NCBI GenBank assembly: GCA_964575225.1
Contig: CAZNQW010000006.1
Coordinates: 1 to 42,586, forward strand
Direction: 5' to 3'
DNA from: CAZNQW01 sp964575225
GTDB taxonomy: Bacteria; Chloroflexota; Anaerolineae; JAAYZQ01
Length of the DNA stretch: 42,586 bases
The notes beneath the pieces are model-generated. The model saw only the letters and a list, made by a program, of their open reading frames with translations. It searched no databases and had not been told where the DNA came from. This document shows positions 33,989-42,586 of this stretch, in pieces. Position 1 is the first letter of the stretch, and the number at the start of each line of letters is the position of its first letter. The position numbers and the translations under genes are program-made.

Positions 33989-35019
33989 GTGGGAGAGGAA
34001 TCTGTGCTGCTGGAGTTAAAGGACCTGACGACGGTCTTTCCCACCCGGCGCGGCGTGCTGCGCGCCGTGGACGGCCTGAGCTTCCGGCTGCACCGCGGTG
34101 AGAAACTGGGGATCGTGGGTGAATCGGGTTCGGGCAAGAGCGTGACGTTGCTCTCCATTTTGCGGTTGGTGCCGCCGCCGGGTGCGATCGTCCAGGGCGA
34201 GGTCCGGTTCCGGGGCGAGAACCTGGGAGAAAAGTCGAACCGTGAACTGCGCGCGATGCGGGGCAAGGACCTGGCGATGATCTTCCAGGATCCCATGACG
34301 ACGCTCAATCCGGCCTTTCGGGTGGGGGATCAGATCCAGGAATCGCTGCGGATCCACAAGATCGGCTTGCCGGGCAACGGTCGATTTGCATGGCTCTCGG
34401 GCCAGGGGCGACGGACGGCGGAGCAGGAGCGCGTCCTGGAGGCGATGGCCGATGTGGGCATCCCGGCGCCGGCGCAGAACGCGCGCCGGTATCCGCATCA
34501 GTTCAGCGGGGGGATGCAACAGCGGGTTCTGATCGCCATCGCCCTGGCCTGCGAGCCGCAGGTCCTGCTGGCCGATGAGCCGACGACGGCGCTGGACGTG
34601 ACCATCCAGGCGCAGATCATGGCCCTCCTGGACAAGATCAACCGCGAGCACGGCACAGCCATCGTGGTGGTGACGCACAACCTGGGGCTGGTGGCCGAAT
34701 TCTGCGAGAACATCGTGGTGATGTACGCCGGGCAACTGATGGAGCAGGGCCCGATCGACCTGGTGATCAACGAGCCGCTGCACCCGTACACCCGAGGGCT
34801 GCTGCACTGTCTGCCCAAGATGGGGGGGCGACAGGAAAAGATCCTGCCCATTCCCGGGCTGGTGCCGGACCTGGCTGCGCTGCCACGGGGGTGCACGTTT
34901 GCGCCGCGGTGTGTCGAGGTGNNNNNNNNNNCGAGGTGACGGCGCAGTGCACCATGGTGGAATCGGTGCCGCTGAGGCCGATGCCGGATGGGCGACGGGT
35001 GCGATGCTTGCTGTATTGA
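33989..35019 (+). CDS. DppD/OppD-type ABC ATPase, interrupted by a scaffold gap
   Basis: An ATPase of the peptide importer. Walker A GESGSGKS (about 44-51), Q-loop FQDPMTTLNP, signature FSGGMQQRV, Walker B VLLADEPTTALD and H-loop VVTHN are all present, followed by the OppD C-terminal Cys motif (CTFAPRC). Ten N at 34922-34931 break the frame. The 7 bases CGAGGTG occur on both sides of the gap; merging them restores an in-frame end (VTAQCTMVESVPL... RCLLY, stop at 35017-35019). GTG 33989 is preferred because GGGAGG lies 8 nt upstream; an in-frame GTG at 33980 overlaps that site. The gene is functional, not a pseudogene. Confidence 0.88.
34922..34931. other. Assembly gap (10 N)
   Basis: A run of ten N joins two contigs that both carry CGAGGTG at their ends. 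The true sequence probably has no missing bases; the contigs overlap by at least 7 bp. Confidence 0.95.
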
Positions 35020-35090
35020 TTGGGCTGGATGGTGACCGGCGTGTGCAGGTCATGGGTCTGCGGTGAGCTGGGAGCGATAGGGAGGGTCTA

Positions 35091-36134
35091 GTGCCTGGGC
35101 AACCGTTGGTCGAAGCGCGAGGGATCAAGAAATACTTTCACATCCGCCGCAGCCTGCTGGTCAAGCTTCTTGCGCGACAGAAAGACCAGTGGGTCAAGGC
35201 GGTGGACGGCGTGGACCTGCACATCTATCCCGGCGAGACGGTGGGGCTGGTCGGGGAATCCGGCTGCGGAAAGACCACGCTGGGCCGGGTGCTGACACGC
35301 CTTTACGAGCCTACGGCCGGGCAGGTGCTGTTCCAGGGCCGGCCCCTGGACGCGAAGGAGGCCATGCCCGAGGCGGTGGTCTTTGACGACACCAATCCAG
35401 CGCCGGAGGAGCCGATATGGAATCCCCTTACCTTTTACCAGACGACCCAGATCATCTTTCAGAACCCCTACTCATCGCTGAACCCACGCAAGACCGTGCG
35501 GCAGATCGTGTCGGTGCCGCTGAAGAACCGGGGGATGCGTGACCCCTTGGCCATTGAGGCGGAGGTGGCCCAGTTGTTGCAGCGGGTGGGCATTCCGGAG
35601 CAGCGCATGGACGCTTACCCGCACCAATTCAGCGGAGGCCAGCGGCAGCGGATCGGCATCGCCCGAGCATTGGCCATGCGCCCCAAGTTTATCGTCTGCG
35701 ACGAGCCGGTGTCGGCCCTGGATGTGTCGATCCAGGCCCAGGTGATCAATCTGCTGGCCGAGCTGCAGGAGGAATTTGACCTGACCTACCTGTTCATCGC
35801 TCACGACCTGAGCGTGGTCCACTATGTCAGCGATAGGGTGGCGATCATGTACCTGGGCAAAATCGTGGAAGAGGGGCCGACGCTGGAGGTTTTTGGCCAC
35901 CCGGCCCATCCCTACACGCAGGCGCTCATGGCCGCCGTGCCGATGGTGGACCGGAGCACGCGCCGGCAGCGGATCATCCTGGAGGGCAACGTGCCGAGCC
36001 CCCTCGACCCCCCGTCAGGCTGCCGCTTTCACACCCGCTGTTTTGCCCACCTGGGCCCCATCTGCGACGAGGAGGAGCCGGCTTTCGTCACCGTGGGAGA
36101 GGGCCATCGCGCGGCCTGTCATCGGCTCAGCTAG
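35091..36134 (+). CDS. DppF/OppF-type ABC ATPase
   Basis: A 347-residue second ATPase. Walker A GESGCGKTT (about 55-63), Q-loop FQNPYSSLNPRKT, signature FSGGQRQRI, Walker B FIVCDEPVSALD, H-loop IAHDLSVV and the OppF C-terminal Cys cluster (GCRFHTRC) are intact. There is an uncommon insertion of about 30 residues (roughly 80-115, Pro/Glu-rich) between Walker A and the Q-loop. The GTG start at 35091 follows AGGGAGGG. Last gene of the importer operon; convergent with the GAPDH paralogue 207 bp away. No convincing terminator was found in that gap. Confidence 0.93.
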   Translation: MPGQPLVEARGIKKYFHIRRSLLVKLLARQKDQWVKAVDGVDLHIYPGETVGLVGESGCGKTTLGRVLTRLYEPTAGQVLFQGRPLDAKEAMPEAVVFDDTNPAPEEPIWNPLTFYQTTQIIFQNPYSSLNPRKTVRQIVSVPLKNRGMRDPLAIEAEVAQLLQRVGIPEQRMDAYPHQFSGGQRQRIGIARALAMRPKFIVCDEPVSALDVSIQAQVINLLAELQEEFDLTYLFIAHDLSVVHYVSDRVAIMYLGKIVEEGPTLEVFGHPAHPYTQALMAAVPMVDRSTRRQRIILEGNVPSPLDPPSGCRFHTRCFAHLGPICDEEEPAFVTVGEGHRAACHRLS

Positions 36135-36341
36135 ACCCGGAACCAGCCTGCTTGGCATCCGGCTCTCGCCCGCTGGAGGTTGGTCGAGAGATCGGCATCA
36201 GCGGCTGGGCGGAGGGTGAGTACGCCCCACTTCGATCGAGATGAATAACCCCCGGGACTATTAGGGTTGTTCCGCTGATCTCAGCACGGATGACATTTTT
36301 CGACCATGAAACCCGGTGAGATAGCTGATGTGACCCCGACA

Positions 36342-37589
36342 TCACCCTGCCAGTTGCCCGTACACATAGCATGTCAGGTCGCCCAGCCGGTTGACGTAAC
36401 TGCCGAACTCGTTGTCGTACCACCCAAAGATCTTGGCATGCGTCACCGGGATCGATACCTCGGCCGGTCCCTCCTCCGCGATCACCCCCAGCTGCGCTAG
36501 GTCCAGATGGATGACCCCTGTCCGTGTGTGCAGTGCATCCGACTCTAACACCACCGCCGCGTCCGCCCCGATCAGGTCCGTCGATACGTTCTGCACGTTG
36601 CTCACTTTCAGTAGCCCCCGCTGTGGCCCCCTCTCCGCGTCCCTGTAGATTCGCAACAGGCTCTCCCGGCTCACAGAGCTCTTTCCCAATGCATCCAATT
36701 GCGACAAGAAGGTGCAATTCAGAATGATCAGCGATCCTGTGCTGATCGGCACCCGCACTGAATCCGCCATGAACCCGATTTCCCGGACTTCTGGGATAGC
36801 CTGCTCGAGCGCATCGGCCGCCCCCGTTGACGTCAGGATGATGTTGTTCAGCATCGAACGCGTCTTGCGCAAGTCCTTGGCGCCCGCCTTGGGAACGCTG
36901 TCCAGCGTGCTTTGCGTGTTTGTCACCGCGTGCACCGTCGACATCGACGCAGTCAAGATCTGGCGCGTCATATGATCCTCCAACAAGGGTTTCACCATGT
37001 GCGCTAGCGCCGTCGTCGTGCAGGAGGCGGCCGACAACACCCGGTGCCGCGTTGGTTCGTATACCGTGTGGTTAATCCCATAGATGAGCATCGTTGCGTC
37101 GTCCGGGAGCGTCAGTTGTTTGCTCTTGAACGGAGCGCTTGCTATCACTGCCAATGCCCCTGCCTCCAGGTGCCCCCGCAGCGCTCCGCCCCGAGCGTCG
37201 GCCGCCGTCGCCGGGTCGCAAAAGGCCCCTGTCGCGTCGACCACCAGCTTGACCCCGTGTGCCCGCCAGTCAATGTCCCGCGGATTGCGCGCCTGCCGCA
37301 GGATCGTCACTCGCAGGCCGTCGATCAGCAGCTCTCCGGCTTCCTCGTCCACGATCTCAATGAGCGGGCTGGCCCGGTACCCATGCAAGAATCGGTGCAG
37401 TAGGCCATAGGTCGTGTCCTTTTCGATTGTCTGCACCACGTCTGCCAGTCCGCCCCCTGCCGGCCGACCCAGGTTTACCACCAATTGGTCAAAATACCGC
37501 TGCCCCAGGTGATGCCACAGCGTCAACTTGCCGATTCTACCCAGCCCGTTGATGCCCAGAGTCTTGCGCGTCCCAGTTTCTGCTTGCAT
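36342..37589 (-). CDS. Divergent type I GAPDH paralogue
   Basis: A 415-residue protein, longer than the usual about 335. GINGLGRIGKLTLWHHL is the NAD-binding loop. The catalytic Cys190 sits in SAASCTTTAL, where the usual Asn of SCTTN is replaced by Thr, and His220 in STVHAVTNTQ is the partner base. The C-terminus keeps WYDNEFGSYVNRL. It should therefore bind NAD and act on an aldehyde, but activity on glyceraldehyde-3-phosphate is uncertain. It follows the PPDK-like gene by 17 bp with AGGAGG before ATG 37589, clearly one operon. Confidence 0.88.
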   Translation of the reverse strand: MQAETGTRKTLGINGLGRIGKLTLWHHLGQRYFDQLVVNLGRPAGGGLADVVQTIEKDTTYGLLHRFLHGYRASPLIEIVDEEAGELLIDGLRVTILRQARNPRDIDWRAHGVKLVVDATGAFCDPATAADARGGALRGHLEAGALAVIASAPFKSKQLTLPDDATMLIYGINHTVYEPTRHRVLSAASCTTTALAHMVKPLLEDHMTRQILTASMSTVHAVTNTQSTLDSVPKAGAKDLRKTRSMLNNIILTSTGAADALEQAIPEVREIGFMADSVRVPISTGSLIILNCTFLSQLDALGKSSVSRESLLRIYRDAERGPQRGLLKVSNVQNVSTDLIGADAAVVLESDALHTRTGVIHLDLAQLGVIAEEGPAEVSIPVTHAKIFGWYDNEFGSYVNRLGDLTCYVYGQLAG

Positions 37590-37606
37590 CGTCGCCTCCT
37601 GGTTCC

Positions 37607-40600
37607 TCAGGTGATGATATGCTCGTAATCGGTTGCGAATTTTCCTTGATAGATTGTTCCCTGTCGGCCGTCAATGCTGATCCAATCTCCAAAACGCAGT
37701 AGCCTTCCGTCTAGCTCTGCCACCCGCCGTTCGTCGTACACCCGTAACACCCGGCAGTTCACCACACAGGTTTTGCCCAGTCGGTGCGCCGCTACCGCTG
37801 CATGCGAGGTGCATCCACCGCGCGCCGTCAACAATCCGTCCGCCTGCGCGATCAGCGCAAAGTCATCCGGCACCGTGTCCGGTCGGACCACGACAACCGG
37901 GCACTCGGGCGATTCTGCCTTCAGCGCCTGGATATCTGCTTCGGTGAAAGCCAGCCGCCCTGATAATGCTCCCCCGCCGGCCCCCATCCCGCTCCCCAGT
38001 AGCTTGGCTTTGAGTTCCTCCGACGCCACAAAGACCCGCGCCCGTTCTTGCTCTGTGTAGGCCATGTTCCGGGTCTGCAAGATATACAGATCGGCCGGAT
38101 CCTCCGACTCGAACGTAAACTCGATCTCCTGGTGTGGATATCCTTTGTCAACAACCAAGAGATGGGCGAGCTCCTCCAGCCGGCGAAAGATCGCCGGAAA
38201 ATCGGTCTCCAGCGTCCCGGTCTTTTGTACCGCACCCCAGCGGGTCGACCGCTGCACCTCGCTGATTGGCAACGGATTAATCAATCCCGAGACGACGTCC
38301 TCCCCCTGGCTGCACACGTTGTAGTCACCGTAAAGCACAATGCCGTTCTCGGCCTTGAACGGGTCCCGCGTCAGTACCACTCCGCTCCCCGACTGCAGAT
38401 TGAGATTCCCCAGTACCATGCGCTGTACAATCGCCGCCGTCCCCCACTGCTCGGCGATGCCCAAGTGTTCGCGATAGCTCGCTGCCCGCTGCGAAAACCA
38501 CGAGGTGAGCACGATCCTGATCGCGGCCAAGAGCTGCGCGAACGGCTCCTCCACCAGCGTCACACCATGATCCTGCATCACCTGTTTGTAATGGTAGGCG
38601 ATCTCGCGCATCTGCGCGGGTGTGAAGCTCATCTTTTTCTCCACCCCATACCGCGCCTTGTACGATTCAATGGCCTGGTCAAAGACGTCCCGCACCACGC
38701 CGTGCGACATCGCCCATGATTGCAGCAGGCGGCGGTAGCAATCCCACACTGCCCACGCTGTGCGCTCCTGCTTCCCCAAAGCCTCGGCAATCTCGTCGTT
38801 TATCCCCACGTTCAACAGCGTGCTCATCATCCCCGGCATCGACATCACCGCCCCGCTCCGCACCGAGAGCAACAACGGGTTTGCCGGGTCGCCGAATTGT
38901 GCGCCGCACTGCCGCTCTAGCTCTGCCACCGCCGCCCGGAGCCGTTCGTCTGTGTCCTTTTCCAGCGGCCCAAATGACATCGCCGTCTGGCAGCGGAACC
39001 TCTCGGTCGTCACGATAAACCCTTCCGGCACCGGCATCCCGTGCAAGTACATCTGCTTCAGATAATACCCTTTGCTTCCTAAATGGAATGGATTGTCGTG
39101 TGGTTGCGGCTCGCCGTGTACCGGGCTGATCAGCCGGTGAGGGTCATAGCTCATCAAAAGCGCCAGCTCGGCGCGATCTAGCTGCCCACGCATGAATGTC
39201 AGCGCCATCAACACCTTGCCCACAAGGTCATCCAACTCCTGCAGGCCGAACCCCACCGTAATGAATTGGCGCATCAGTTTTTCCGACTGCATATGGGCCT
39301 GCTGTTCGCGTTCCGATGCTGGCATGTCGGTTGGCAGACTCTGCGCCAGGATCACCTCAGCCGTCCCTGCGTGCGCCCGGAGCACGTACTGCTCCGTCAG
39401 CCGGCCCACGTCGGCAGCGATAAACTGAAAAATGTTGACGTACTGATCGACTGAGCAGTCACGCGCCTGCAGCCCCATTTCCAGCATCTCAAGATGCTGC
39501 CTCAGCACACCCAAGGCCATCCCGTCGATCTCTAGCGCCCGCACCAGCGCCACCAGCAGCTGTGCCACCTCATCCAGCGTCGTCTTGGTTACATAGTGCA
39601 GGTTCATCGCCCCGACAATCTTGCCGTACAGACGGCGCGCCAACACTTCTAGCCGAAAGGTCAGCCCCAATGCCTCGAATTTCGGCTCGCGGTACACCCC
39701 ATACAGCGAGGGAATGCCCGCTGCCACATGCCGCTTGCGATAGATTCGCTCATCTGCCTCTGTTGGCTTGGGATCGAGGATGATCGCCTTCAGCCCATCC
39801 ATGATGTCCAACGTCGCTGTCAATGCCCCCGGGTACGCTTCCTCTGCCAATTGACTGACCAGTCGAGCGATTCGATCGGCCGGGACCAGCCTCGAATTCT
39901 CCACTCGTATCAGCGCGTCGGCAACGCCAAATGAGTATTTTTGCTCCAGGAGCTTGTACAGACTCAACAATAAAAAGACGCGTCGCCTCTCCTTGGCTGG
40001 GATCTTTTCCATGCTCTCGATCTCGGCCGTCAGCTCTGCCCTGTCCAGCTCCAAAAAGTCGGGCAACCCAAAGCGATCTGCCAGACCGGCAACAAGGGCA
40101 TGCACGTGCTCAAAGAGGGGCCCTTCTGGCTCGACTGCCTGAAATACTTCGGCCGGCAGCCATCGGGTCAATCTTGCCTTCTCACCGGTCGCCCAATACA
40201 GGATCAGATCGCGCGCCATGTCGACCTGGGTCACGTTGCTCTCCACGTGCACCTGTTTGCGAAAAAAGTGGATCAGGGGGTCGTGTCGGTGCTGGATCTC
40301 GTCAATCTCTGTCGAAGCATCTCGGAGCTCGCCCTCGGCGCCGATCTCGTTGAAATAGACCGGAAAGAGCCGCGCCAACTGCTTCACTTTGTGGTACAGC
40401 GGCCGGATATCCCCGTTCAGCAAGTCGCTTACGTCCCGCTGAAAGAGATCGGTGTCAGCGACGAAAAACCCGTGCAACGCCAGTTGCACGATCAACGCCG
40501 ACAGCAGCCGCCGGTAGCGGGTCGTGTCCTGTCCCACTAGCCGCATAAAAAGCCGCACGTTGGGTAGGTGGTTTGGGTTGACCTGCACCTCCCACTCATC

Positions 40601-41746
40601 AGAAACCCCTTGCACGTTCGGTGCCTCGAACGGGAATCTGACCAGCCGGTCGACAAAGGTGTCCAGCAGCCCGTCGTCGCCACGCCGGTGCAGCTCTTTG
40701 CCCAACGCCAGTACGCAGTTCAGCACCAAATCCTTTTCTTCGAAATGATGGTTAGCCAGCAACCCAAAAAAGCGCTCGATAAACCGGTTCACGGTCGTTG
40801 GGTCGCTCCGGCCGATCACCTGTAGGCATCTCACCAAGCGCGCGAGGATCCACAGCTCCTGTTCTGCCAGCATCCGGTTGCCCAGCAAGTAGAGCAGATA
40901 CTGCGCCTGGTCCACCGGCTCCCCGATCTCTTCCGTCACTGCCAAAATCGAATCCGCAAGCGAGGCATAGTCCGGCAGCGCCAATAAATCACCCACACCC
41001 TCCGCCGCCTCCACATCTTCCAGCAACTGATCAAAGCGCTCTGGGGAAAAACAGCTCAATGATGCACTCAGGTCACTGCCCGGCGAAAATAGGTGGCGGT
41101 TCTCCTCATACCAGCCAGCCGCCCGGAACGAATTCCGCCAAGAGCGGTAGGTGCCCCGCCAGACCTCGCGAACCAACACCGCATAAGCGTCGATTACCGG
41201 ACCTGATTCCGGCATCCGCTTGTGAAGCCGGCGTAACAAGGTCGACGCCCTGGCCCACCACGCTGTCTGCCGCGCTGCGACGTCGATCAGACTCTTCAGC
41301 ATCCCGGCGACCGCATCCTCAGACCAACCGTTATCGGCGTTTTCCAGCAGACGATCGATGAAGTCGAGGTTGATGGACAGCAATTCGCCCGCCAGAGACG
41401 ACGACAACGGACGGGTATAGAGTTCGCGCCAGATCTGAAACCAAGCGGCGATCGCCTCCTCCGCCCGTTCGCTGCTGGTATAGTAATAGAGGTCCCCCAG
41501 CGCCACGCGCCGCAGTTCGGCCACAGACAATTCGAGGTTGACGTAGGGGTGGTTCAGTTCCTCCAAATAATTGGTGATCCGTTGATGAACCCCATACCAG
41601 GGCTCGGTCACCTCCATCAAGATTCTCTGTTCGTCCGGGATCTCGGCTGTGCTTTGGGTCTGAAGCAGGTTATTGGCCAGCGCCGAAGAAAAGCCCGAAT
41701 CGATCTCGTTGCGGTCAGTGAATGGCTCGATCGTCTGATCTTGCAT
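37607..41746 (-). CDS. PPDK-like protein with large novel N-terminus, no PEP barrel
   Basis: A 1379-residue protein. Residues 1 to about 864 have no recognised family; they look mostly helical and Leu/Arg/Glu-rich. Residues about 880-1235 are a pyruvate-phosphate-dikinase/PEP-synthase ATP-grasp domain (HLGSKGYYLKQM, LLSVRSGAVMSMPGMM, VLTRDPF, EIEFTFE). Residues about 1290-1379 are the phosphohistidine domain with catalytic His1315 in GGCTSHAAVAAH. The C-terminal PEP/pyruvate TIM barrel of PPDK is absent, so phosphate must go to another acceptor or protein. ATG 41746 has AGGAG 7 nt upstream. The first large gene of the operon with the GAPDH paralogue. Confidence 0.85.
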   Translation of the reverse strand: MQDQTIEPFTDRNEIDSGFSSALANNLLQTQSTAEIPDEQRILMEVTEPWYGVHQRITNYLEELNHPYVNLELSVAELRRVALGDLYYYTSSERAEEAIAAWFQIWRELYTRPLSSSLAGELLSINLDFIDRLLENADNGWSEDAVAGMLKSLIDVAARQTAWWARASTLLRRLHKRMPESGPVIDAYAVLVREVWRGTYRSWRNSFRAAGWYEENRHLFSPGSDLSASLSCFSPERFDQLLEDVEAAEGVGDLLALPDYASLADSILAVTEEIGEPVDQAQYLLYLLGNRMLAEQELWILARLVRCLQVIGRSDPTTVNRFIERFFGLLANHHFEEKDLVLNCVLALGKELHRRGDDGLLDTFVDRLVRFPFEAPNVQGVSDEWEVQVNPNHLPNVRLFMRLVGQDTTRYRRLLSALIVQLALHGFFVADTDLFQRDVSDLLNGDIRPLYHKVKQLARLFPVYFNEIGAEGELRDASTEIDEIQHRHDPLIHFFRKQVHVESNVTQVDMARDLILYWATGEKARLTRWLPAEVFQAVEPEGPLFEHVHALVAGLADRFGLPDFLELDRAELTAEIESMEKIPAKERRRVFLLLSLYKLLEQKYSFGVADALIRVENSRLVPADRIARLVSQLAEEAYPGALTATLDIMDGLKAIILDPKPTEADERIYRKRHVAAGIPSLYGVYREPKFEALGLTFRLEVLARRLYGKIVGAMNLHYVTKTTLDEVAQLLVALVRALEIDGMALGVLRQHLEMLEMGLQARDCSVDQYVNIFQFIAADVGRLTEQYVLRAHAGTAEVILAQSLPTDMPASEREQQAHMQSEKLMRQFITVGFGLQELDDLVGKVLMALTFMRGQLDRAELALLMSYDPHRLISPVHGEPQPHDNPFHLGSKGYYLKQMYLHGMPVPEGFIVTTERFRCQTAMSFGPLEKDTDERLRAAVAELERQCGAQFGDPANPLLLSVRSGAVMSMPGMMSTLLNVGINDEIAEALGKQERTAWAVWDCYRRLLQSWAMSHGVVRDVFDQAIESYKARYGVEKKMSFTPAQMREIAYHYKQVMQDHGVTLVEEPFAQLLAAIRIVLTSWFSQRAASYREHLGIAEQWGTAAIVQRMVLGNLNLQSGSGVVLTRDPFKAENGIVLYGDYNVCSQGEDVVSGLINPLPISEVQRSTRWGAVQKTGTLETDFPAIFRRLEELAHLLVVDKGYPHQEIEFTFESEDPADLYILQTRNMAYTEQERARVFVASEELKAKLLGSGMGAGGGALSGRLAFTEADIQALKAESPECPVVVVRPDTVPDDFALIAQADGLLTARGGCTSHAAVAAHRLGKTCVVNCRVLRVYDERRVAELDGRLLRFGDWISIDGRQGTIYQGKFATDYEHIIT

Positions 41747-41991
41747 CTCAACTCCTAATAAACCACCCCCGTCGGTGGCGACATTCTCAGTGGATCAAGA
41801 CTCTAATTTCCTTCAAGCCCCGCGATGTGTACCACCGATGCCGAAAGGGCCATGTAAGCGCCAGGGCAAGAACCTGATCTTTGTCTGCGTGGGTGACCAA
41901 CCTCCGTCGCTCTCGCTGTGACATCCAGCTCCTGTTATCAGGAGTAGAATGCAAAGAGGGGCGGGACGACGCGATGGTCCATCCGCGTGTT
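41747..41991. other. Region between the small ORF and the PPDK-like gene
   Basis: A 245-bp stretch without a convincing gene. It contains a small perfect hairpin at 41929-41944 (CTCCTG, 4-nt loop, CAGGAG) and short open frames of 45 codons or fewer that lack recognisable motifs. Confidence 0.4.
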
Positions 41992-42153
41992 TCAGGTGCG
42001 CCACATGTCGGCTTGGCTGGGTCGTCTGGGTGCCTGGACGGCGGCAACTTTGAGGGCGTGGGGACCCTTACCAAGGGCCAGGTCGATGGGTGTGAAGCCA
42101 CCGGCATGCACAAGGGAAAGGAAACGGAGCTGCCAGTCATCCAGAAACCTCAT
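41992..42153 (-). CDS. Possible 53-residue protein ahead of the PPDK-like gene
   Basis: ATG 42153 has AAAAGGA 7 nt upstream and lies about 55 nt after a good promoter start. The product (begins MRFLDDWQLRF, contains GGFTPIDLALGKG, ends ADMWRT) matches no family I know. Transcription signals support it, but it could be a leader peptide or a fragment. Confidence 0.4.
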   Translation of the reverse strand: MRFLDDWQLRFLSLVHAGGFTPIDLALGKGPHALKVAAVQAPRRPSQADMWRT

Positions 42154-42212
42154 GGTTCTGTCCTTTTGCGCGGGCTGTCTAGAGCCGAAAGCATTTCTTT
42201 ATGATTGTCGCT

Positions 42213-42241
42213 ATTATACCACCGCCCGGTGAAAGCCGCAA
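42213..42241 (-). promoter_or_regulatory. Promoter for the small ORF/PPDK-like/GAPDH operon
   Basis: Minus-strand TTGCGG (42241-42236) and a perfect TATAAT (42218-42213) are 17 bp apart. The start point would be near 42206. It is the only good promoter seen upstream of the PPDK-like gene. To the right, 42242-42586 shows no convincing gene. Confidence 0.65.
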
Positions 42242-42586
42242 CTTGCGCATTTCGGGGTTTCGAAGGAGAAACAGAGGTCTTCCCAAGCCCAGGAATTTGG
42301 CCTGAAAGCTCCGAACTGAGAACATGTATGGCCTCTTCCGGTTCGGCCATGAGTACTCGGCTGCTGTAGACATCAACTTCCACTTGAATCTGTTGGATGC
42401 AGATTCCTTGACGGGGGGGCAGAGGTTGTGTCACGATTCTACAAGCCAAAGTCCGTCACCGGCGATGCATCGCGGTGGGCATCCTCGACGCCGGCCTGGG
42501 GATGGCGAACCCGGCGGCTACCTTCGAATGAACCGGAGACCTCATGGCTGGGAGGGGGAGATCTTGGCGGTTCCATGGGGTCTAAG

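Noticed and set aside
33989..35019. ABC ATPase as a pseudogene
   Set aside because: The disruption coincides with ten N, and merging the duplicated CGAGGTG restores a normal C-terminus.
41787..41924. 45-codon minus-strand ORF starting with an AGGAG-like site
   Set aside because: Too short, no motif, and its apparent ribosome site is half of a small hairpin.
42150..42449. 99-codon minus-strand ORF
   Set aside because: Spans the -35/-10 elements of the strong promoter at 42213-42241 and shows no motif.

Overview
The window is a high-G+C bacterial scaffold, most likely from a member of the Chloroflexota. This is inferred mainly from the oligopeptide-type binding lipoprotein at 28673-30406, whose lipobox Cys is followed by the long Glu/Val/Thr linker typical of that phylum, plus Gram-negative-style -35/-10 promoters and strong purine-rich ribosome binding sites. 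A 10-N scaffold gap at 34922-34931 suggests a draft or metagenome assembly.

Layout. (1) 1-5843, minus strand: a catabolic operon behind a consensus promoter. It encodes a GntR/FadR-type regulator, an M20 amidohydrolase, an ATZ/TRZ-type amidohydrolase, an acetamidase/formamidase with an inserted zinc-ribbon-like motif, and the start of a small-ligand binding/decarboxylase-like protein cut by the window edge. (2) 6213-10807, minus: an APH-type kinase, a CFA/CNMT-type methyltransferase, a ferritin-VIT1 membrane fusion and a Tat-exported sulfatase. (3) 11014-13810, minus: an AT-richer cupin + DUF2249/AhpD-like pair, an ICMT-like methyltransferase and a small membrane protein. (4) about 13853-17720, minus: a run of small, unrelated genes (DUF1801, a short hypothetical, a kinase, a membrane protein, a GNAT acetyltransferase) separated by integron attC-like sites, with no integrase gene in the window. 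I read this as a CALIN (cluster of attC sites lacking integron-integrase). (5) 18004-20699: a thioesterase and a stomatin-type SPFH protein (plus), a bidirectional terminator, and an alpha/beta hydrolase (minus).

(6) 20909-36134: two divergent operons around an RpiR-type regulator. Leftward are rpiR, a C45 acyltransferase/hydrolase, an opine-dehydrogenase-family enzyme and a 1226-residue protein. That protein appears to fuse a B12-binding-like segment, a mutase-large-subunit-like segment and a GlmL/MutL ASKHA ATPase. Rightward are a complete peptide-type ABC importer (SBP, two permeases, two ATPases) with an MttB-family methyltransferase gene inserted between the permease and ATPase genes. 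Together they look like import plus catabolism of an N-substituted or N-acylated amino-acid-like compound; the substrate is unknown. (7) 36342-42241, minus: a divergent GAPDH paralogue and a 1379-residue PPDK-like protein lacking the PEP barrel, behind a promoter and a possible 53-residue ORF.

No tRNA, rRNA, CRISPR array, transposase or integrase gene was recognised. Intergenic stretches contain a dispersed hairpin repeat family (5950-6055 and 24730-24835), several good promoters, and a leader with alternative helices in front of the importer.
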